This document shows positions 7,176 to 15,841 of a stretch of DNA of 64,000 bases, piece after piece (position 1 is the stretch's first letter; each line of letters starts with the position of its first letter). The position numbers and the translations under genes were made by a program. The notes below the pieces were generated by a model. The model made no database searches and was not told where the DNA came from. It saw only the letters and a program-made list of their open reading frames with translations. Source of the DNA: an uncultured Lachnospira sp. (GTDB taxonomy: Bacteria; Bacillota; Clostridia; Lachnospirales; Lachnospiraceae); contig CAJUTV010000001.1 of the NCBI GenBank assembly GCA_910589305.1, positions 61,149 to 125,148 of the forward strand. Direction: 5' to 3'.

Positions 7176-9170
7176 ATGGCAAATGAACATGGAAATCTGT
7201 CGATTAACAGTCAAAACATATTCCCTATTATAAAAAAATGGATGTACTCTGACCATGATATTTTTTTCAGAGAACTTATTTCTAATGGATGTGATGCCAT
7301 CACAAAATTAAAAAAATTAGAATTGATTGGTGAATATGAAAAACCAGACGATTTAGAATTTAAAATTGATATTCAGGTAAGTGCAAACAATAAAACGGTA
7401 AAGATTATTGACAATGGTATTGGTATGACCGCAAACGAAGTCAATGAATATATTAATCAGATTGCCTTTTCTGGTGCGGAAGCGTTCCTTGAAAAATATA
7501 AGGATAAGACCAATGAAGACCAGATTATCGGCCATTTTGGCTTAGGCTTTTACTCTGCTTTTATGGTTGCTGACAAAGTTACAATTGATACCCTTTCTTA
7601 TCAGGAAGGTGCCAAAGCTGTACACTGGGAATGTGACGGCGGCACTGAGTACGATATGAGCGACAGCAGCAAAACGACACACGGTACTGAAATTACTTTA
7701 TACCTAAATGAAAACAGCTATGAATTTGCAAATGAGTATAAAGCAAAAGAAGTGATTAATAAATATTGCTCTTTTATGCCTACCCCAATTTATTTTACAA
7801 ACGAAGATGCTGGGCAGCTTACGGAAGAAATCCCTGAAGAGGAAGTAACCGACAAAGATGTTGTCCTTGACACCTTTGTTAAAGAAGCTGTTGTAGAAGA
7901 AGTTGAAAACGAAGACGGAACAAAAGAAAGCGTTGAAAAAAGTCCTGCTGTCAAGATGGCAAAGATAGAAAAACGTCCTGTTGCCATTAATGACATTCAT
8001 CCGCTTTGGACAAAACATCCAAATGAATGCAGCGATGATGAATATAAAACCTTTTATCGTACTGTTTTTAACGATTTTAAAGAACCACTGTTTTGGATTC
8101 ATCTCAACATGGATTATCCATTTAACTTAAAAGGTATTTTATATTTTCCTAAAATTAATACCGAATATGAAACGATTGAAGGTACAATTAAACTGTATAA
8201 CAATCAAGTCTTTGTCGCCGATAATATAAAAGAGGTTATTCCAGAATTTTTACTCCTTTTAAAAGGTGTTATTGACTGTCCAGACCTTCCATTAAATGTT
8301 TCAAGAAGCGCTCTGCAAAATGATGGTTTTGTCAAGAAAATTTCTGAATATATCACAAAAAAAGTAGGTGATAAATTATCAGGAATGTATAAAACCGACA
8401 AAGAAAACTATGAAAAGTATTGGGATGATATCAATCCATTTATTAAGTTTGGCTGTCTAAAAGACGAAAAATTTGCTGAAAAAATGAATGATTATATTAT
8501 TTTCAAAAATATTGAAGGCAATTATTTAACATTAAAAGAATGTCTTGAAGAAAATAAAGAAAAACATGAAAACACAATTTTTTATGTTACAGACGAGACA
8601 GAAAACAGCCAATATATCAATATGTTTAAAGAAGAAGGCATCGATGCCATTATTCTAACACATAATATTGACCAGCCATTTATTACTCATTTGGAAGGAA
8701 AAAATGAGGGCGTTCATTTTTCAAGGATTGATGCTGATTTATCAGACAGCTTTAAAGAAGAGACAAGCGAGGACGAACTAAAAGAAGTAACAGAAAAACT
8801 TACGGATATATTTAAAAAATCTTTAAATAATGAAAATCTTAAAATTGGTGTCTTTAAATTAAAAAATGCTTCTATTCCTGCTATGATAACGCTCTCTGAA
8901 CAAGACCGCAGAATGCAGGATATGATGAAAATGTATAACATGTATGGCATGGACCCTTCTATGTTTGGCAGTCAAGGGCAAACACTGATTTTAAATGCAA
9001 ATAATAATCTTGTTCAATATATTATTGATAATCAAGATAATGAAAACACAACTCTTTTCTGTGAACAAATATATGACCTTGCATTATTGTGTCATGAGCC
9101 ACTAAAGCCAGAACAAATGACGAATTTTATCAACAGAAGCAACAAAATCATGGAATTGCTTGCCAAATAA
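7176..9170 (+). CDS. htpG: Hsp90-family chaperone HtpG
   Basis: 664 residues. The N-terminal GHKL ATPase domain shows RELISNGCDAITK (E33 and N37), DNGIGMT, and the lid motif GHFGLGFYSAFMVAD. A middle domain with LPLNVSRSALQND follows, then a C-terminal dimerisation region. It has a shorter acidic linker than eukaryotic Hsp90. ATG at 7176 with GGAGG upstream. ATP-dependent cytoplasmic chaperone. Control by HrcA is predicted from the CIRCE site; in Bacillus subtilis htpG is not in the CIRCE regulon, so this is a lineage difference. Single-gene unit ended by the terminator at 9197. Confidence 0.97.
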   Translation: MANEHGNLSINSQNIFPIIKKWMYSDHDIFFRELISNGCDAITKLKKLELIGEYEKPDDLEFKIDIQVSANNKTVKIIDNGIGMTANEVNEYINQIAFSGAEAFLEKYKDKTNEDQIIGHFGLGFYSAFMVADKVTIDTLSYQEGAKAVHWECDGGTEYDMSDSSKTTHGTEITLYLNENSYEFANEYKAKEVINKYCSFMPTPIYFTNEDAGQLTEEIPEEEVTDKDVVLDTFVKEAVVEEVENEDGTKESVEKSPAVKMAKIEKRPVAINDIHPLWTKHPNECSDDEYKTFYRTVFNDFKEPLFWIHLNMDYPFNLKGILYFPKINTEYETIEGTIKLYNNQVFVADNIKEVIPEFLLLLKGVIDCPDLPLNVSRSALQNDGFVKKISEYITKKVGDKLSGMYKTDKENYEKYWDDINPFIKFGCLKDEKFAEKMNDYIIFKNIEGNYLTLKECLEENKEKHENTIFYVTDETENSQYINMFKEEGIDAIILTHNIDQPFITHLEGKNEGVHFSRIDADLSDSFKEETSEDELKEVTEKLTDIFKKSLNNENLKIGVFKLKNASIPAMITLSEQDRRMQDMMKMYNMYGMDPSMFGSQGQTLILNANNNLVQYIIDNQDNENTTLFCEQIYDLALLCHEPLKPEQMTNFINRSNKIMELLAK

Positions 9171-9196
9171 ATTGTAATATTGTATTATTATACAGG

Positions 9197-9236
9197 TTGG
9201 CACTGAGACGTAATGCCCCAGTGCCAATTTTGTTTT
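9197..9236 (+). terminator. Rho-independent terminator of htpG
   Basis: Stem TTGGCACTG (9197-9205)/CAGTGCCAA (9219-9227) followed by TTTTGTTTT. Confidence 0.88.
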
Positions 9237-9309
9237 GTATAAAACTGCCCGCCAAGCGTGGCATCCATTATTTTTTTAACGAGCTTGTTTTATTGGATAG
9301 GAAATATAT

Positions 9310-10119
9310 ATGTCTCAACACCACTCTTACACAAAAGATACAAATAATTCCGATATTTATAATGAACCACACGATATTTATGTTGACGATGACATTGATG
9401 ATTATATTATATTTGAAGACCTTGAACCATATGTAGAAGATGATTCTTTTCTCTATGATGATATCGATGAAGACTCCGATGAATTTATAGATGATTCTTT
9501 GTTAGAAGATTTAGACGAATGGGATACTATATTTTCTACAGATAATAAAGAAATTAAACAATCAAGGAATCAGCATCTAAAAACGTTGTTGCTGCAACAG
9601 CTTTTAGGATTGGTAAAAATTTTTATCATTGCTCTTTTTATATCCGTTCTTATTTTAAGATTTGTTATTGTAAATGCCCAAGTTCCAACAGGCTCAATGA
9701 AAAATACTATCTTGATTGGTGACCGTCTTATTGGATTTCGCTTATCATATATATTTGATAGCCCAAAACGTGGCGATGTAATTATATTCAAATATCCAGA
9801 TAATGAAAAGGAAAATTTTGTAAAAAGGGTGATTGGCGAACCTGGCGATACTGTAAAAATTGAGCGGGGAATTGTCTATATTAATGATATTGCTATTGAT
9901 GAACCCTATATAAGGGAGCCTATGAATGTCAACGCACAGACATTAGAATTTCATGTTCCTGATAACTGCTATTTTGTTATGGGTGATAACCGCAACGAAT
10001 CATGGGATTCCAGATATTGGACGACAACACATTATGTCGAAAAAAGTAAAATAATTGCAAAAGTATTATTTAAATATTTTAATGATGAAGAAAAAAAATT
10101 TACGTGGGATACCATGTAA
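9310..10119 (+). CDS. Signal peptidase I with long acidic cytoplasmic extension
   Basis: 269 residues. The first 80 are extraordinarily rich in Asp/Glu (for example VDDDIDDYIIFEDLEP and DDIDEDSDEF), have no Cys and should be disordered. One membrane helix follows (about 101-121), then the S26 peptidase domain outside the cell: nucleophile Ser129 in VPTGSM, general base Lys172 in VKRVIGEPGD, and box E GDNRNESWDSRYW. It cleaves Sec/Tat signal peptides. Most bacterial type I peptidases have only a short tail before the helix. A second peptidase starts 30 bases downstream, so the two are a tandem duplication in one operon. Confidence 0.92.
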   Translation: MSQHHSYTKDTNNSDIYNEPHDIYVDDDIDDYIIFEDLEPYVEDDSFLYDDIDEDSDEFIDDSLLEDLDEWDTIFSTDNKEIKQSRNQHLKTLLLQQLLGLVKIFIIALFISVLILRFVIVNAQVPTGSMKNTILIGDRLIGFRLSYIFDSPKRGDVIIFKYPDNEKENFVKRVIGEPGDTVKIERGIVYINDIAIDEPYIREPMNVNAQTLEFHVPDNCYFVMGDNRNESWDSRYWTTTHYVEKSKIIAKVLFKYFNDEEKKFTWDTM

Positions 10120-10149
10120 CTAAAAACAATTTAGAAAGAAGATACTATT

Positions 10150-10713
10150 ATGGGCATTCATATCATTCATATTAAAAATCCTATTTTACGTGAAATATTT
10201 AGTTATGTAAAAATTATTGTTGTTGCTTTTTTGCTTGTTTTTATATTAAACCATTTTATTATTGCCAATGTTAATGTGCCAACGGGTTCAATGAAAAACA
10301 CGATTATGGAAAATGACCGACTGATAGGTTTTCGCTTATCCTATCTTTTTTCATCACCAGAACGTGGCGATATTATTATTTTTAAATATCCAGACGATGA
10401 ATCCATCAATTATGTGAAACGTGTTATTGGTTTACCTGGTGATATTGTCCAAATTATTCATGGCAAAGTCTATGTCAATGATGAAGAATTAGACGAACCT
10501 TATATTCGGGAACCTATGCAGGATAATCCTCAAGAACTTACTTATATCGTTCCTCAAGACAGCTATTTTGTTATGGGCGATAATCGCAATAATTCTCGTG
10601 ATTCCCGATATTGGGAAACAACAAATTATGTCTCAAAAGACAAAATATTGGCAAAAGCATTATTCAAATATTATAATGGAGATAAACACTCTATCACTTT
10701 TCAAACCTTTTAA
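10150..10713 (+). CDS. Signal peptidase I, second tandem copy
   Basis: 187 residues, standard length. One N-terminal membrane helix (about 19-38), nucleophile Ser47 in VPTGSM, Lys90 in VKRVIGLPGD, and GDNRNNSRDSRYW. It aligns closely along its length with the peptidase domain of the preceding gene but lacks the acidic extension. The pair shares an operon, and the terminator hairpin at 10751 closes it. Confidence 0.93.
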   Translation: MGIHIIHIKNPILREIFSYVKIIVVAFLLVFILNHFIIANVNVPTGSMKNTIMENDRLIGFRLSYLFSSPERGDIIIFKYPDDESINYVKRVIGLPGDIVQIIHGKVYVNDEELDEPYIREPMQDNPQELTYIVPQDSYFVMGDNRNNSRDSRYWETTNYVSKDKILAKALFKYYNGDKHSITFQTF

Positions 10714-10750
10714 TGTTACCTGAATATTATGCTCTAATAATGTTTATACT

Positions 10751-10787
10751 AAACTTGTGTAATAAAAATTGCACAAGTTTTATTTTG
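10751..10787 (+). terminator. Terminator after the signal peptidase pair
   Basis: Stem AAACTTGTG (10751-10759)/CACAAGTTT (10772-10780) followed by TATTTTG. Confidence 0.75.
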
Positions 10788-10818
10788 TGCCTGCAACTTT
10801 GCAGGTTACGGAAAGGGC

Positions 10819-11145
10819 ATGGTTTTTAAAATGACAAATTTAGGATGTAATGTAAATTCATGTGTACACAACAAAGAAAAATGCTGCTGCTTAAACTCTA
10901 TTCATGTTGATGGAACAAGTGCAACAAAAGTAGATGACACTTGTTGTGGAAGTTATGTAGAATCTTCTCAAACATCACCAAAGAACTCTGCTGCTTCTCC
11001 AAAGCTTTCTTTAAGCATTTCATGTGAAGCAACAAACTGTGTTCATAATATGGATAAGAAATGTGTTGCTGACCATATTGACATCTCTGGCTTATGTGCA
11101 AGTGATGCCTGTGAGACAGTCTGCGCAACATTTAAAGACCGCTAA
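10819..11145 (+). CDS. Cys-rich protein with two DUF1540 domains
   Basis: 108 residues (or 104 if translation begins at ATG 10831; the ribosome site near GGAAAGG at 10810 does not decide). Two repeats of about 40 residues each carry C-x3-C-x-H-N followed by C, C and a CxxxC-like end: CNVNSCVHNKEKCC with CCGSYV, and CEATNCVHNMDKKC with CETVCATF. They are separated by a Ser/Pro/Thr linker. The spacing suggests metal binding. DUF1540 proteins are common in spore-forming clostridia; their role is unknown. No signal peptide. Its own strong hairpins follow at 11166-11210. Confidence 0.8.
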   Translation: MVFKMTNLGCNVNSCVHNKEKCCCLNSIHVDGTSATKVDDTCCGSYVESSQTSPKNSAASPKLSLSISCEATNCVHNMDKKCVADHIDISGLCASDACETVCATFKDR

Positions 11146-11165
11146 AATAAGTTGCACACAACTAA

Positions 11166-11210
11166 AAGAGTTGTAAACAACTCTTACAAGTTTACTTGGC
11201 AAACTTGTTG
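11166..11210 (+). terminator. Two consecutive hairpins after the DUF1540 gene
   Basis: AAGAGTTGT pairs with ACAACTCTT, then ACAAGTTT pairs with AAACTTGT; AT-rich DNA ending in a T run follows. Probable terminator region. Confidence 0.6.
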
Positions 11211-11234
11211 TTAATTATAATTTTTTGCTATCTA

Positions 11235-11339
11235 AAAAGGACTGCTGCAAAATGAAGGTTCTATAAAGATATAAATAGGATGTGTACGAATTATCCTATC
11301 TATATCTTGCAGAATTTCTCATTTTGTAGCAGTCCTTTT
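11235..11339. repeat. Family B palindrome, copy 2 (best preserved)
   Basis: A 105-bp near-complete palindrome. The outer arms AAAAGGACTGCTGCAAAATGA (11235-11255) and its reverse complement at 11319-11339 differ at one base; an inner arm pair AAGATATAAATAGGAT/ATCCTATCTATATCTT also differs at one base. Its size and long terminal inverted repeats resemble a MITE; it could also fold as a transcription terminator between the convergent DUF1540 gene and efp. Confidence 0.75.
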
Positions 11340-11388
11340 AAAATTAGGTGAATATTTACTATTTACAAAAATAAATTTTTTATAATCA

Positions 11389-11432
11389 AGCAGATATTCA
11401 CCATGTGCTTTTGTACTTACTTATAACCTTAT
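11389..11432. repeat. Family A repeat, copy 2 (left half only)
   Basis: AGCAGAT (11389-11395)/ATGTGCT (11403-11409), the 15-base spacer, then AACCTTAT at 11425-11432. The right half seen in copies 1 and 4 is absent. It lies just beyond the 3' end of efp. Confidence 0.6.
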
Positions 11433-11457
11433 CACTACTTATCTGGTAAAATTAAAA

Positions 11458-12015
11458 TTATACTCTTGATAAATATTCTCCTGTACGAGTATCAATCTTT
11501 ATCACATCACCTTGATTGACAAACAATGGTACCATAATTCTTGCACCTGTTTCAAGTATTGCAGGCTTTGTAGCACCTGTGGCAGTATCGCCTTTAACGC
11601 CTGGTTCAGATTCTGTAATTTCAAGCTCTACAAAAAGTGGAGGCTCAATTGAAAATACTTTTCCTGCATGAGAACAAAGTTTAACCATCTCATTCTCTTT
11701 TACAAATTTTAAAGCATCGCCTACATCTTCAGAAGCTAATGCAATCTGCTCAAAGGTCTCTGTATCCATAAAATTATACAAATCACCATCGGAATATAAA
11801 TATTGATAATCTTTCTTTTCAATGTGTGCCAAATCAAATTTTTCTGTTGGTCTAAATGATTTTTCAACCACACCGCCACTCACAATATTTTTTAACTTTG
11901 TTCTTACAAAAGCAGCACCTTTACCAGGTTTTACATGTTGAAATTCAATGATTTGCCAGATACCATTGTCCATCTGGATTGTCAAGCCATTTTTAAAATC
12001 TCCTGCACTTACCAT
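11458..12015 (-). CDS. efp: Translation elongation factor P
   Basis: 185 residues, the family's normal length. Three OB-type domains: KOW-like N-terminus with the modifiable Lys32 in VKPGKGAAFVR, the central domain, and a C-terminal domain ending DVIKIDTRTGEYLSRV. EF-P relieves ribosome stalling at polyproline stretches, binding between the P and E sites. The downstream-most gene of a minus-strand run aroE-aroK-aroQ-efp, an arrangement also seen in other Firmicutes (aroQ near efp). 149 bases separate it from aroQ. Confidence 0.97.
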   Translation of the reverse strand: MVSAGDFKNGLTIQMDNGIWQIIEFQHVKPGKGAAFVRTKLKNIVSGGVVEKSFRPTEKFDLAHIEKKDYQYLYSDGDLYNFMDTETFEQIALASEDVGDALKFVKENEMVKLCSHAGKVFSIEPPLFVELEITESEPGVKGDTATGATKPAILETGARIMVPLFVNQGDVIKIDTRTGEYLSRV

Positions 12016-12164
12016 TTTTGTTTGTACCTCCTAAATATCAATAACCTTCTGTTATTTTTTCAATCTATTGCGACAAAATTATTATATATTCAACAATAAT
12101 AGTCAACAACTTTTTACATTTTATAATAAACAGCACATTTTGGCAATACCCTTATAAACATCTT

Positions 12165-12599
12165 TTATAGAGTTAAGATAGCTTCCATTGCATATAGATA
12201 CCCCTTTAATCCCAAACCAACAATTTGAGCATTGCACACAGGTGCTGTCACGGAGACATGTCTAAATTCTTCACGCTTATGTACATTGGATATATGAACC
12301 TCAATTTTGGGTATATCTTCCATAGAAGCTAAAGCGTCTCGTATTGCATAACTATAATGCGTATATGCGCCAGGATTAATAATAATGCCTTCCACTTGTT
12401 CATAATACGCTCTCTGTAAACGGTCAATAATGGCACCCTCCGAATTATCTTGAAATACCTCTACCATCACTTCCAATTCTTCTGCCTTTTCTTTTATCAT
12501 TAAAAGAAGGGAATCATAATTTTGATTTCCGTAGATACCTTTTTCTCGAATCCCTAAAAAATTAATATTTGGTCCATTTATCACCAGTAATTTCTTCAT
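12165..12599 (-). CDS. aroQ: Type II 3-dehydroquinate dehydratase
   Basis: 144 residues, the usual dodecameric type II length. Active-site motifs: NGPNINFLGIREKGIYG with catalytic Tyr23, the QDNSEG loop, NPGAYTHYSYAIRDAL, and EVHISNVHKREEFRH with the catalytic His. It converts 3-dehydroquinate to 3-dehydroshikimate in the shikimate pathway. Its ATG lies inside the 3' end of aroK (38-base overlap), so translation of the two should be coupled. Confidence 0.97.
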   Translation of the reverse strand: MKKLLVINGPNINFLGIREKGIYGNQNYDSLLLMIKEKAEELEVMVEVFQDNSEGAIIDRLQRAYYEQVEGIIINPGAYTHYSYAIRDALASMEDIPKIEVHISNVHKREEFRHVSVTAPVCNAQIVGLGLKGYLYAMEAILTL

Positions 12600-13092
12600 A
12601 AATATGTTTTATATCCTTTCCATCTGTATCAATTATTTTATCCGCTACCTGCTCATATATATCTTTTCTTTGTTCCATCAGACGAACAATTTTATCCCTT
12701 ACATTTCCACCTGCAAGAAGCGGTCTCTGTGTGTCTTTATTCAGCCTTTTTACCAATTCATCTACCGATGTACGAAGATAAACAACATATCCAAGCTGTT
12801 TTAATAATGGTCTGTTTTCTTGTGTTATTGGAAGTCCTCCCCCCACTGAAAATACTTTTTGTCTCATACTTTCACCTGCAAGAAATTCTTTTAGCACCAT
12901 CGTTTCCAACTTTCTAAAATAAAGTTCTCCATCACAGTCAAATATTTCATTAATGGAACGCCCTTCTTTATTAATAATACACTGGTCTGTATCAATAAAA
13001 TCAAACGGCTTATTGTTAGCAATCCATTTTGCGCAAGTCGTTTTGCCGCATCCCATAAATCCAATCAAAATAATATTTTTTTGCTTACTCAT
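12562..13092 (-). CDS. aroK: Shikimate kinase
   Basis: 176 residues. Walker A GFMGCGKTT (11-19), shikimate-binding DTDQ and SVGGGLP, and the lid RLNKDTQRPLL. It phosphorylates shikimate at O3 using ATP. It overlaps aroE upstream by 4 bases (ATGA) and aroQ downstream by 38 bases, making aroE-aroK-aroQ a compact unit for three consecutive or near-consecutive pathway steps. Confidence 0.96.
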   Translation of the reverse strand: MSKQKNIILIGFMGCGKTTCAKWIANNKPFDFIDTDQCIINKEGRSINEIFDCDGELYFRKLETMVLKEFLAGESMRQKVFSVGGGLPITQENRPLLKQLGYVVYLRTSVDELVKRLNKDTQRPLLAGGNVRDKIVRLMEQRKDIYEQVADKIIDTDGKDIKHIYEEITGDKWTKY

Positions 13093-13991
13093 GTATCCTC
13101 ATTTCCAAAGGCTGCAAAGCAATTTTTTTTCATAACTTCATAAACCTTATCTGCCATTTCTTTTGTTATCGTACAGTTTAACCATAATTCATATGCCGCT
13201 ATCCCCTGATATAAAAGCATTTTTAATCCGTTGTAAGCAGGCTTTCCATGCTTGTCCATCAGCTTCATAAATGCAGTTATATTTGGATTATAGATAATAT
13301 CAACACCTAATGCTGCATATTTATAAAATTGGTCATCACGAATAATCACATCATCATTATGGGGATGCAATCCCACACTGGTTGTCTGTATTGCAATATA
13401 ATCGTTTAATCCCATTTTATTGTAATCATTTATATCCATTGCCTTTACAACGGATTGATTAAAATACGAATTGACCGCAGCAGCAATCGATTCTGCTTTT
13501 GATACGGTACGATTCAAAATAACCACATGTGCTGCGCCTTTTTGAGCACATAAAAATGCAATGGCTCTGGCAGCTCCGCCAGCGCCAAGCAAAACAACTT
13601 TTCTGTTCTTTAAAGATACGCCTACATCTTCTAATTCTCGTTCAAGCCCTAGTATATCTGTATTATATCCCTTATATCCTGGTATGCCGTCTTTTGTTGT
13701 TCTTACTAATGTATTGACTGCACCGATTGCTTGTGCAATAGAATCAATTTCCACAAGTGATTGTAATACATGCTGTTTATGCGGCACCGTAACATTCATA
13801 CCAAGCACATTAAGCGCATATGCACCTTTTACAGCCTCCTCTACCCGATTTTCTTCCACTTTAAATGGAACATATACCAAATCATCACCCCGAAGCTGTG
13901 CTAACGTATTATGTATCAATGGCGATATCGAATGTGCAACTGGATTTCCAATAAGACCACAAACAGTTGTAGTACCTTTTATATCTTTCAT
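13089..13991 (-). CDS. aroE: Shikimate dehydrogenase
   Basis: 300 residues, slightly longer than the typical 270-285. N-terminal substrate domain: GNPVAHSISPLIHN, catalytic Lys in MNVTVPHKQ, and catalytic Asp in GYNTDILG. NADP-binding Rossmann motif GAGGAARA with NRT after the second strand. The C-terminal motif NGLKMLLYQG binds substrate. Reduces 3-dehydroshikimate. A nine-base gap (stop 13992-13999 region) separates it from yqeG upstream. Confidence 0.96.
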   Translation of the reverse strand: MKDIKGTTTVCGLIGNPVAHSISPLIHNTLAQLRGDDLVYVPFKVEENRVEEAVKGAYALNVLGMNVTVPHKQHVLQSLVEIDSIAQAIGAVNTLVRTTKDGIPGYKGYNTDILGLERELEDVGVSLKNRKVVLLGAGGAARAIAFLCAQKGAAHVVILNRTVSKAESIAAAVNSYFNQSVVKAMDINDYNKMGLNDYIAIQTTSVGLHPHNDDVIIRDDQFYKYAALGVDIIYNPNITAFMKLMDKHGKPAYNGLKMLLYQGIAAYELWLNCTITKEMADKVYEVMKKNCFAAFGNEDT

Positions 13992-13999
13992 ATTAAACC

Positions 14000-14500
14000 T
14001 TAACCTTTTTTCTTATTTTTATAATAATATAACACTATTTTTTCAATTTTTCTCTTTAATACAATTTGAATTTCCTCATGCTTTGCTATTGGCTTTACCA
14101 ATATACTCATAATTCCTGCTCTGTTTGCACCCCACACATCAGTAAATATCTGGTCTCCGACAAAAAACACATTACTTGTGCTGCATCCCATCATCTTACA
14201 TGCCTCAATATAATTTTTAGGAGAAGGTTTATGCGCATTACTGACATATTTTGATGCAACGGCTTTCGCTAGAGGTTTCACTCGATATTCTTTATTGTTT
14301 GATATAATACAAGTTTCAAATCCCATTTTATGTAAATATTCAAACAATGCTGCTGCCTTATCATTCACAGGCGCGCCATGTTCCACTAAGGTATTATCCA
14401 CATCAAATATAATCCCTCGAAATCCTTTTTTATATAAGTCATCATATTGAATTTCATATGCAGAATCCAAATATATATTGGGATAAAACTTTTCCAACAT
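14000..14500 (-). CDS. yqeG: YqeG-family HAD phosphatase
   Basis: 166 residues. HAD motif I DVDNTLVEH (Asp nucleophile at 34 and acid at 36), motif II ISNN, motif III Lys in NAHKPSPKNY, motif IV VGDQIFTDVWGAN. Matches the YqeG (HAD-IIIA) branch, which in Firmicutes is often near shikimate or ribosome-assembly genes; related enzymes dephosphorylate phosphatidylglycerophosphate, but the substrate here is not fixed by sequence. It precedes aroE with an 8-base gap, suggesting co-transcription. Confidence 0.88.
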   Translation of the reverse strand: MLEKFYPNIYLDSAYEIQYDDLYKKGFRGIIFDVDNTLVEHGAPVNDKAAALFEYLHKMGFETCIISNNKEYRVKPLAKAVASKYVSNAHKPSPKNYIEACKMMGCSTSNVFFVGDQIFTDVWGANRAGIMSILVKPIAKHEEIQIVLKRKIEKIVLYYYKNKKKG

Positions 14501-14531
14501 TCTCTTAAAACCTTTCCAATTTATTTAGTTA

Positions 14532-14573
14532 AGCGGATATTCGCAATCCGCTACGCTACTTGCTCATAACCTA
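14532..14573. repeat. Family A repeat, copy 3 (left half only)
   Basis: Perfect stem AGCGGAT (14532-14538)/ATCCGCT (14546-14552), 15-base spacer ending CTTGCTCAT, then AACCT. Compared with the other copies the stem pair has changed on both sides (AGCGGAT/ATCCGCT versus AGCAGAT/ATTTGCT). It lies between nrdR and yqeG. Confidence 0.7.
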
Positions 14574-14627
14574 CAGTAATCGGATAGAATATCAAACTTA
14601 AATATAAACTACAAGAGCATTCATTTT

Positions 14628-15074
14628 TCAGTCTAAAATCTTTTTAATCTCATCCATAAAGGTGTTGACATCTTTAAATTCTCTATAAACCGATGCAAAT
14701 CGAACATATGCCACTTCATCAACTATTTTTAATTTATCCATAACAATTAAACCAATCTTTGCCGTTGGTATCTCTCGTTCACCCATATTAAAAATTTGAT
14801 TTTCAATCTCGTCAACCATCTCATTAATCTGTGTAATAGACACTGGTCTTTTATGACAAGAACGGACAATCCCTGCAATAATCTTCTCTCTGTCATAGGG
14901 TTCTCTGTTATTATCTTTCTTTATTACAATAAGCGGCATTGTCTCGATTTTTTCATATGTTGTAAATCGTTTTGTACAACTTTCACACTGGCGTCTGCGT
15001 CGGATTGAGCTATCATCCGTTGGTCTTGAATCAATAACTTTTGTATTATCTTTGCCACAAAATGGACATTTCAT
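14628..15074 (-). CDS. nrdR: Transcriptional repressor NrdR
   Basis: 148 residues. N-terminal zinc ribbon CPFCGKDNTKVIDSR...CESC, with the diagnostic SIRRRRQC, followed by an ATP-cone domain (MPLIVIKKDNNREPYDREKI). NrdR senses ATP/dATP and represses ribonucleotide reductase genes by binding NrdR boxes. No nrd gene is in the window, so it acts in trans. It heads the minus-strand run toward efp. Confidence 0.97.
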   Translation of the reverse strand: MKCPFCGKDNTKVIDSRPTDDSSIRRRRQCESCTKRFTTYEKIETMPLIVIKKDNNREPYDREKIIAGIVRSCHKRPVSITQINEMVDEIENQIFNMGEREIPTAKIGLIVMDKLKIVDEVAYVRFASVYREFKDVNTFMDEIKKILD

Positions 15075-15157
15075 CTGGTTATACCCTCCGTTTCATGTAT
15101 AGTTTTATTATAATTTATTGCTTGTATACCGTCAATACCTAAACAATATTATTAAAA

Positions 15158-15553
15158 TTACAAATCCGACAGCCAATATACATATAAATTTCCACTCTTA
15201 TTATTCACTTTATTTTTTATTAATCGTATTAACCATTTTACATTTGGATACTTTTCAAGTGTATTTTTAACAATAATACCTTCTGCTAAGATTGCATCGG
15301 GCTGATTTAATTCATCAAGGTCATCATCAAATACAGAAACTTCCATTCCCTCATACAATTCAACATCATTTCCATCAGAATCATTGACAATATCAGCTTG
15401 TGAAAATAAATAGATTTCACTTTCTTCATCATATGCACAACATTCATTAAAATCCAGCCAAACTCTGGCTTTGTCTAACTTTACAGCAGGATAGCATTTG
15501 TCTTGCTTTGTTGTCTGTCTGCCTTTATAGCAATAAGCATATATCTGTGCCAT
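15158..15553 (-). CDS. Uncharacterised 131-residue soluble protein
   Basis: Not recognised. Soluble and acidic in the middle (DDDLDELNQPDA), with no signal peptide or membrane helix. The N-terminus MAQIYAYCYKGRQTTKQDKC contains two Cys; a CC pair follows at about 38. The ATG at 15553 is close to AGAGGAAATTT on the minus strand. Divergent from sigG, and followed by nrdR after 83 bases. Confidence 0.6.
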   Translation of the reverse strand: MAQIYAYCYKGRQTTKQDKCYPAVKLDKARVWLDFNECCAYDEESEIYLFSQADIVNDSDGNDVELYEGMEVSVFDDDLDELNQPDAILAEGIIVKNTLEKYPNVKWLIRLIKNKVNNKSGNLYVYWLSDL

Positions 15554-15633
15554 TTAAATTTCCTCTCAATTGCCAATATATAGTAAAATTTTAAAAATTT
15601 ACAAGGCAAACTTTTATATTTTTCACATAGTGC

Positions 15634-15670
15634 GATAAAATAACCACAGTTTTGCTGTGGTTATTTTATC
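15634..15670. terminator. Strong 16-bp hairpin between divergent genes
   Basis: GATAAAATAACCACAG (15634-15649)/CTGTGGTTATTTTATC (15655-15670), loop of five. It sits upstream of both the 131-residue gene and sigG, so it is not a normal end-of-gene terminator; it could block read-through into sigG or regulate it. A related word TTTTGCTGTGGTTATT recurs at about 38778. Confidence 0.55.
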
Positions 15671-15841
15671 ATACTATAAATTCTTACATCAAACAAGGAA
15701 AGAATGAAATTGGATATTCTTGTCTGTATTAACAAACCTGTTTCTGGCAATTATAAATGTATGAATTGCATTGCTGACATTTTTCCAATATACATTTTTT
15801 ATAAGACAATGCAAATACAGCTTACTTTCAGGAGGTGCACC

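Noticed and set aside
15704..15841. In-frame N-terminal extension of sigG with its own AAGGAAAG-ATG
   Set aside because: The conserved SigG N-terminus begins at the GTG at 15842, which has a much better AGGAGGTG site; the extension shows no family similarity.
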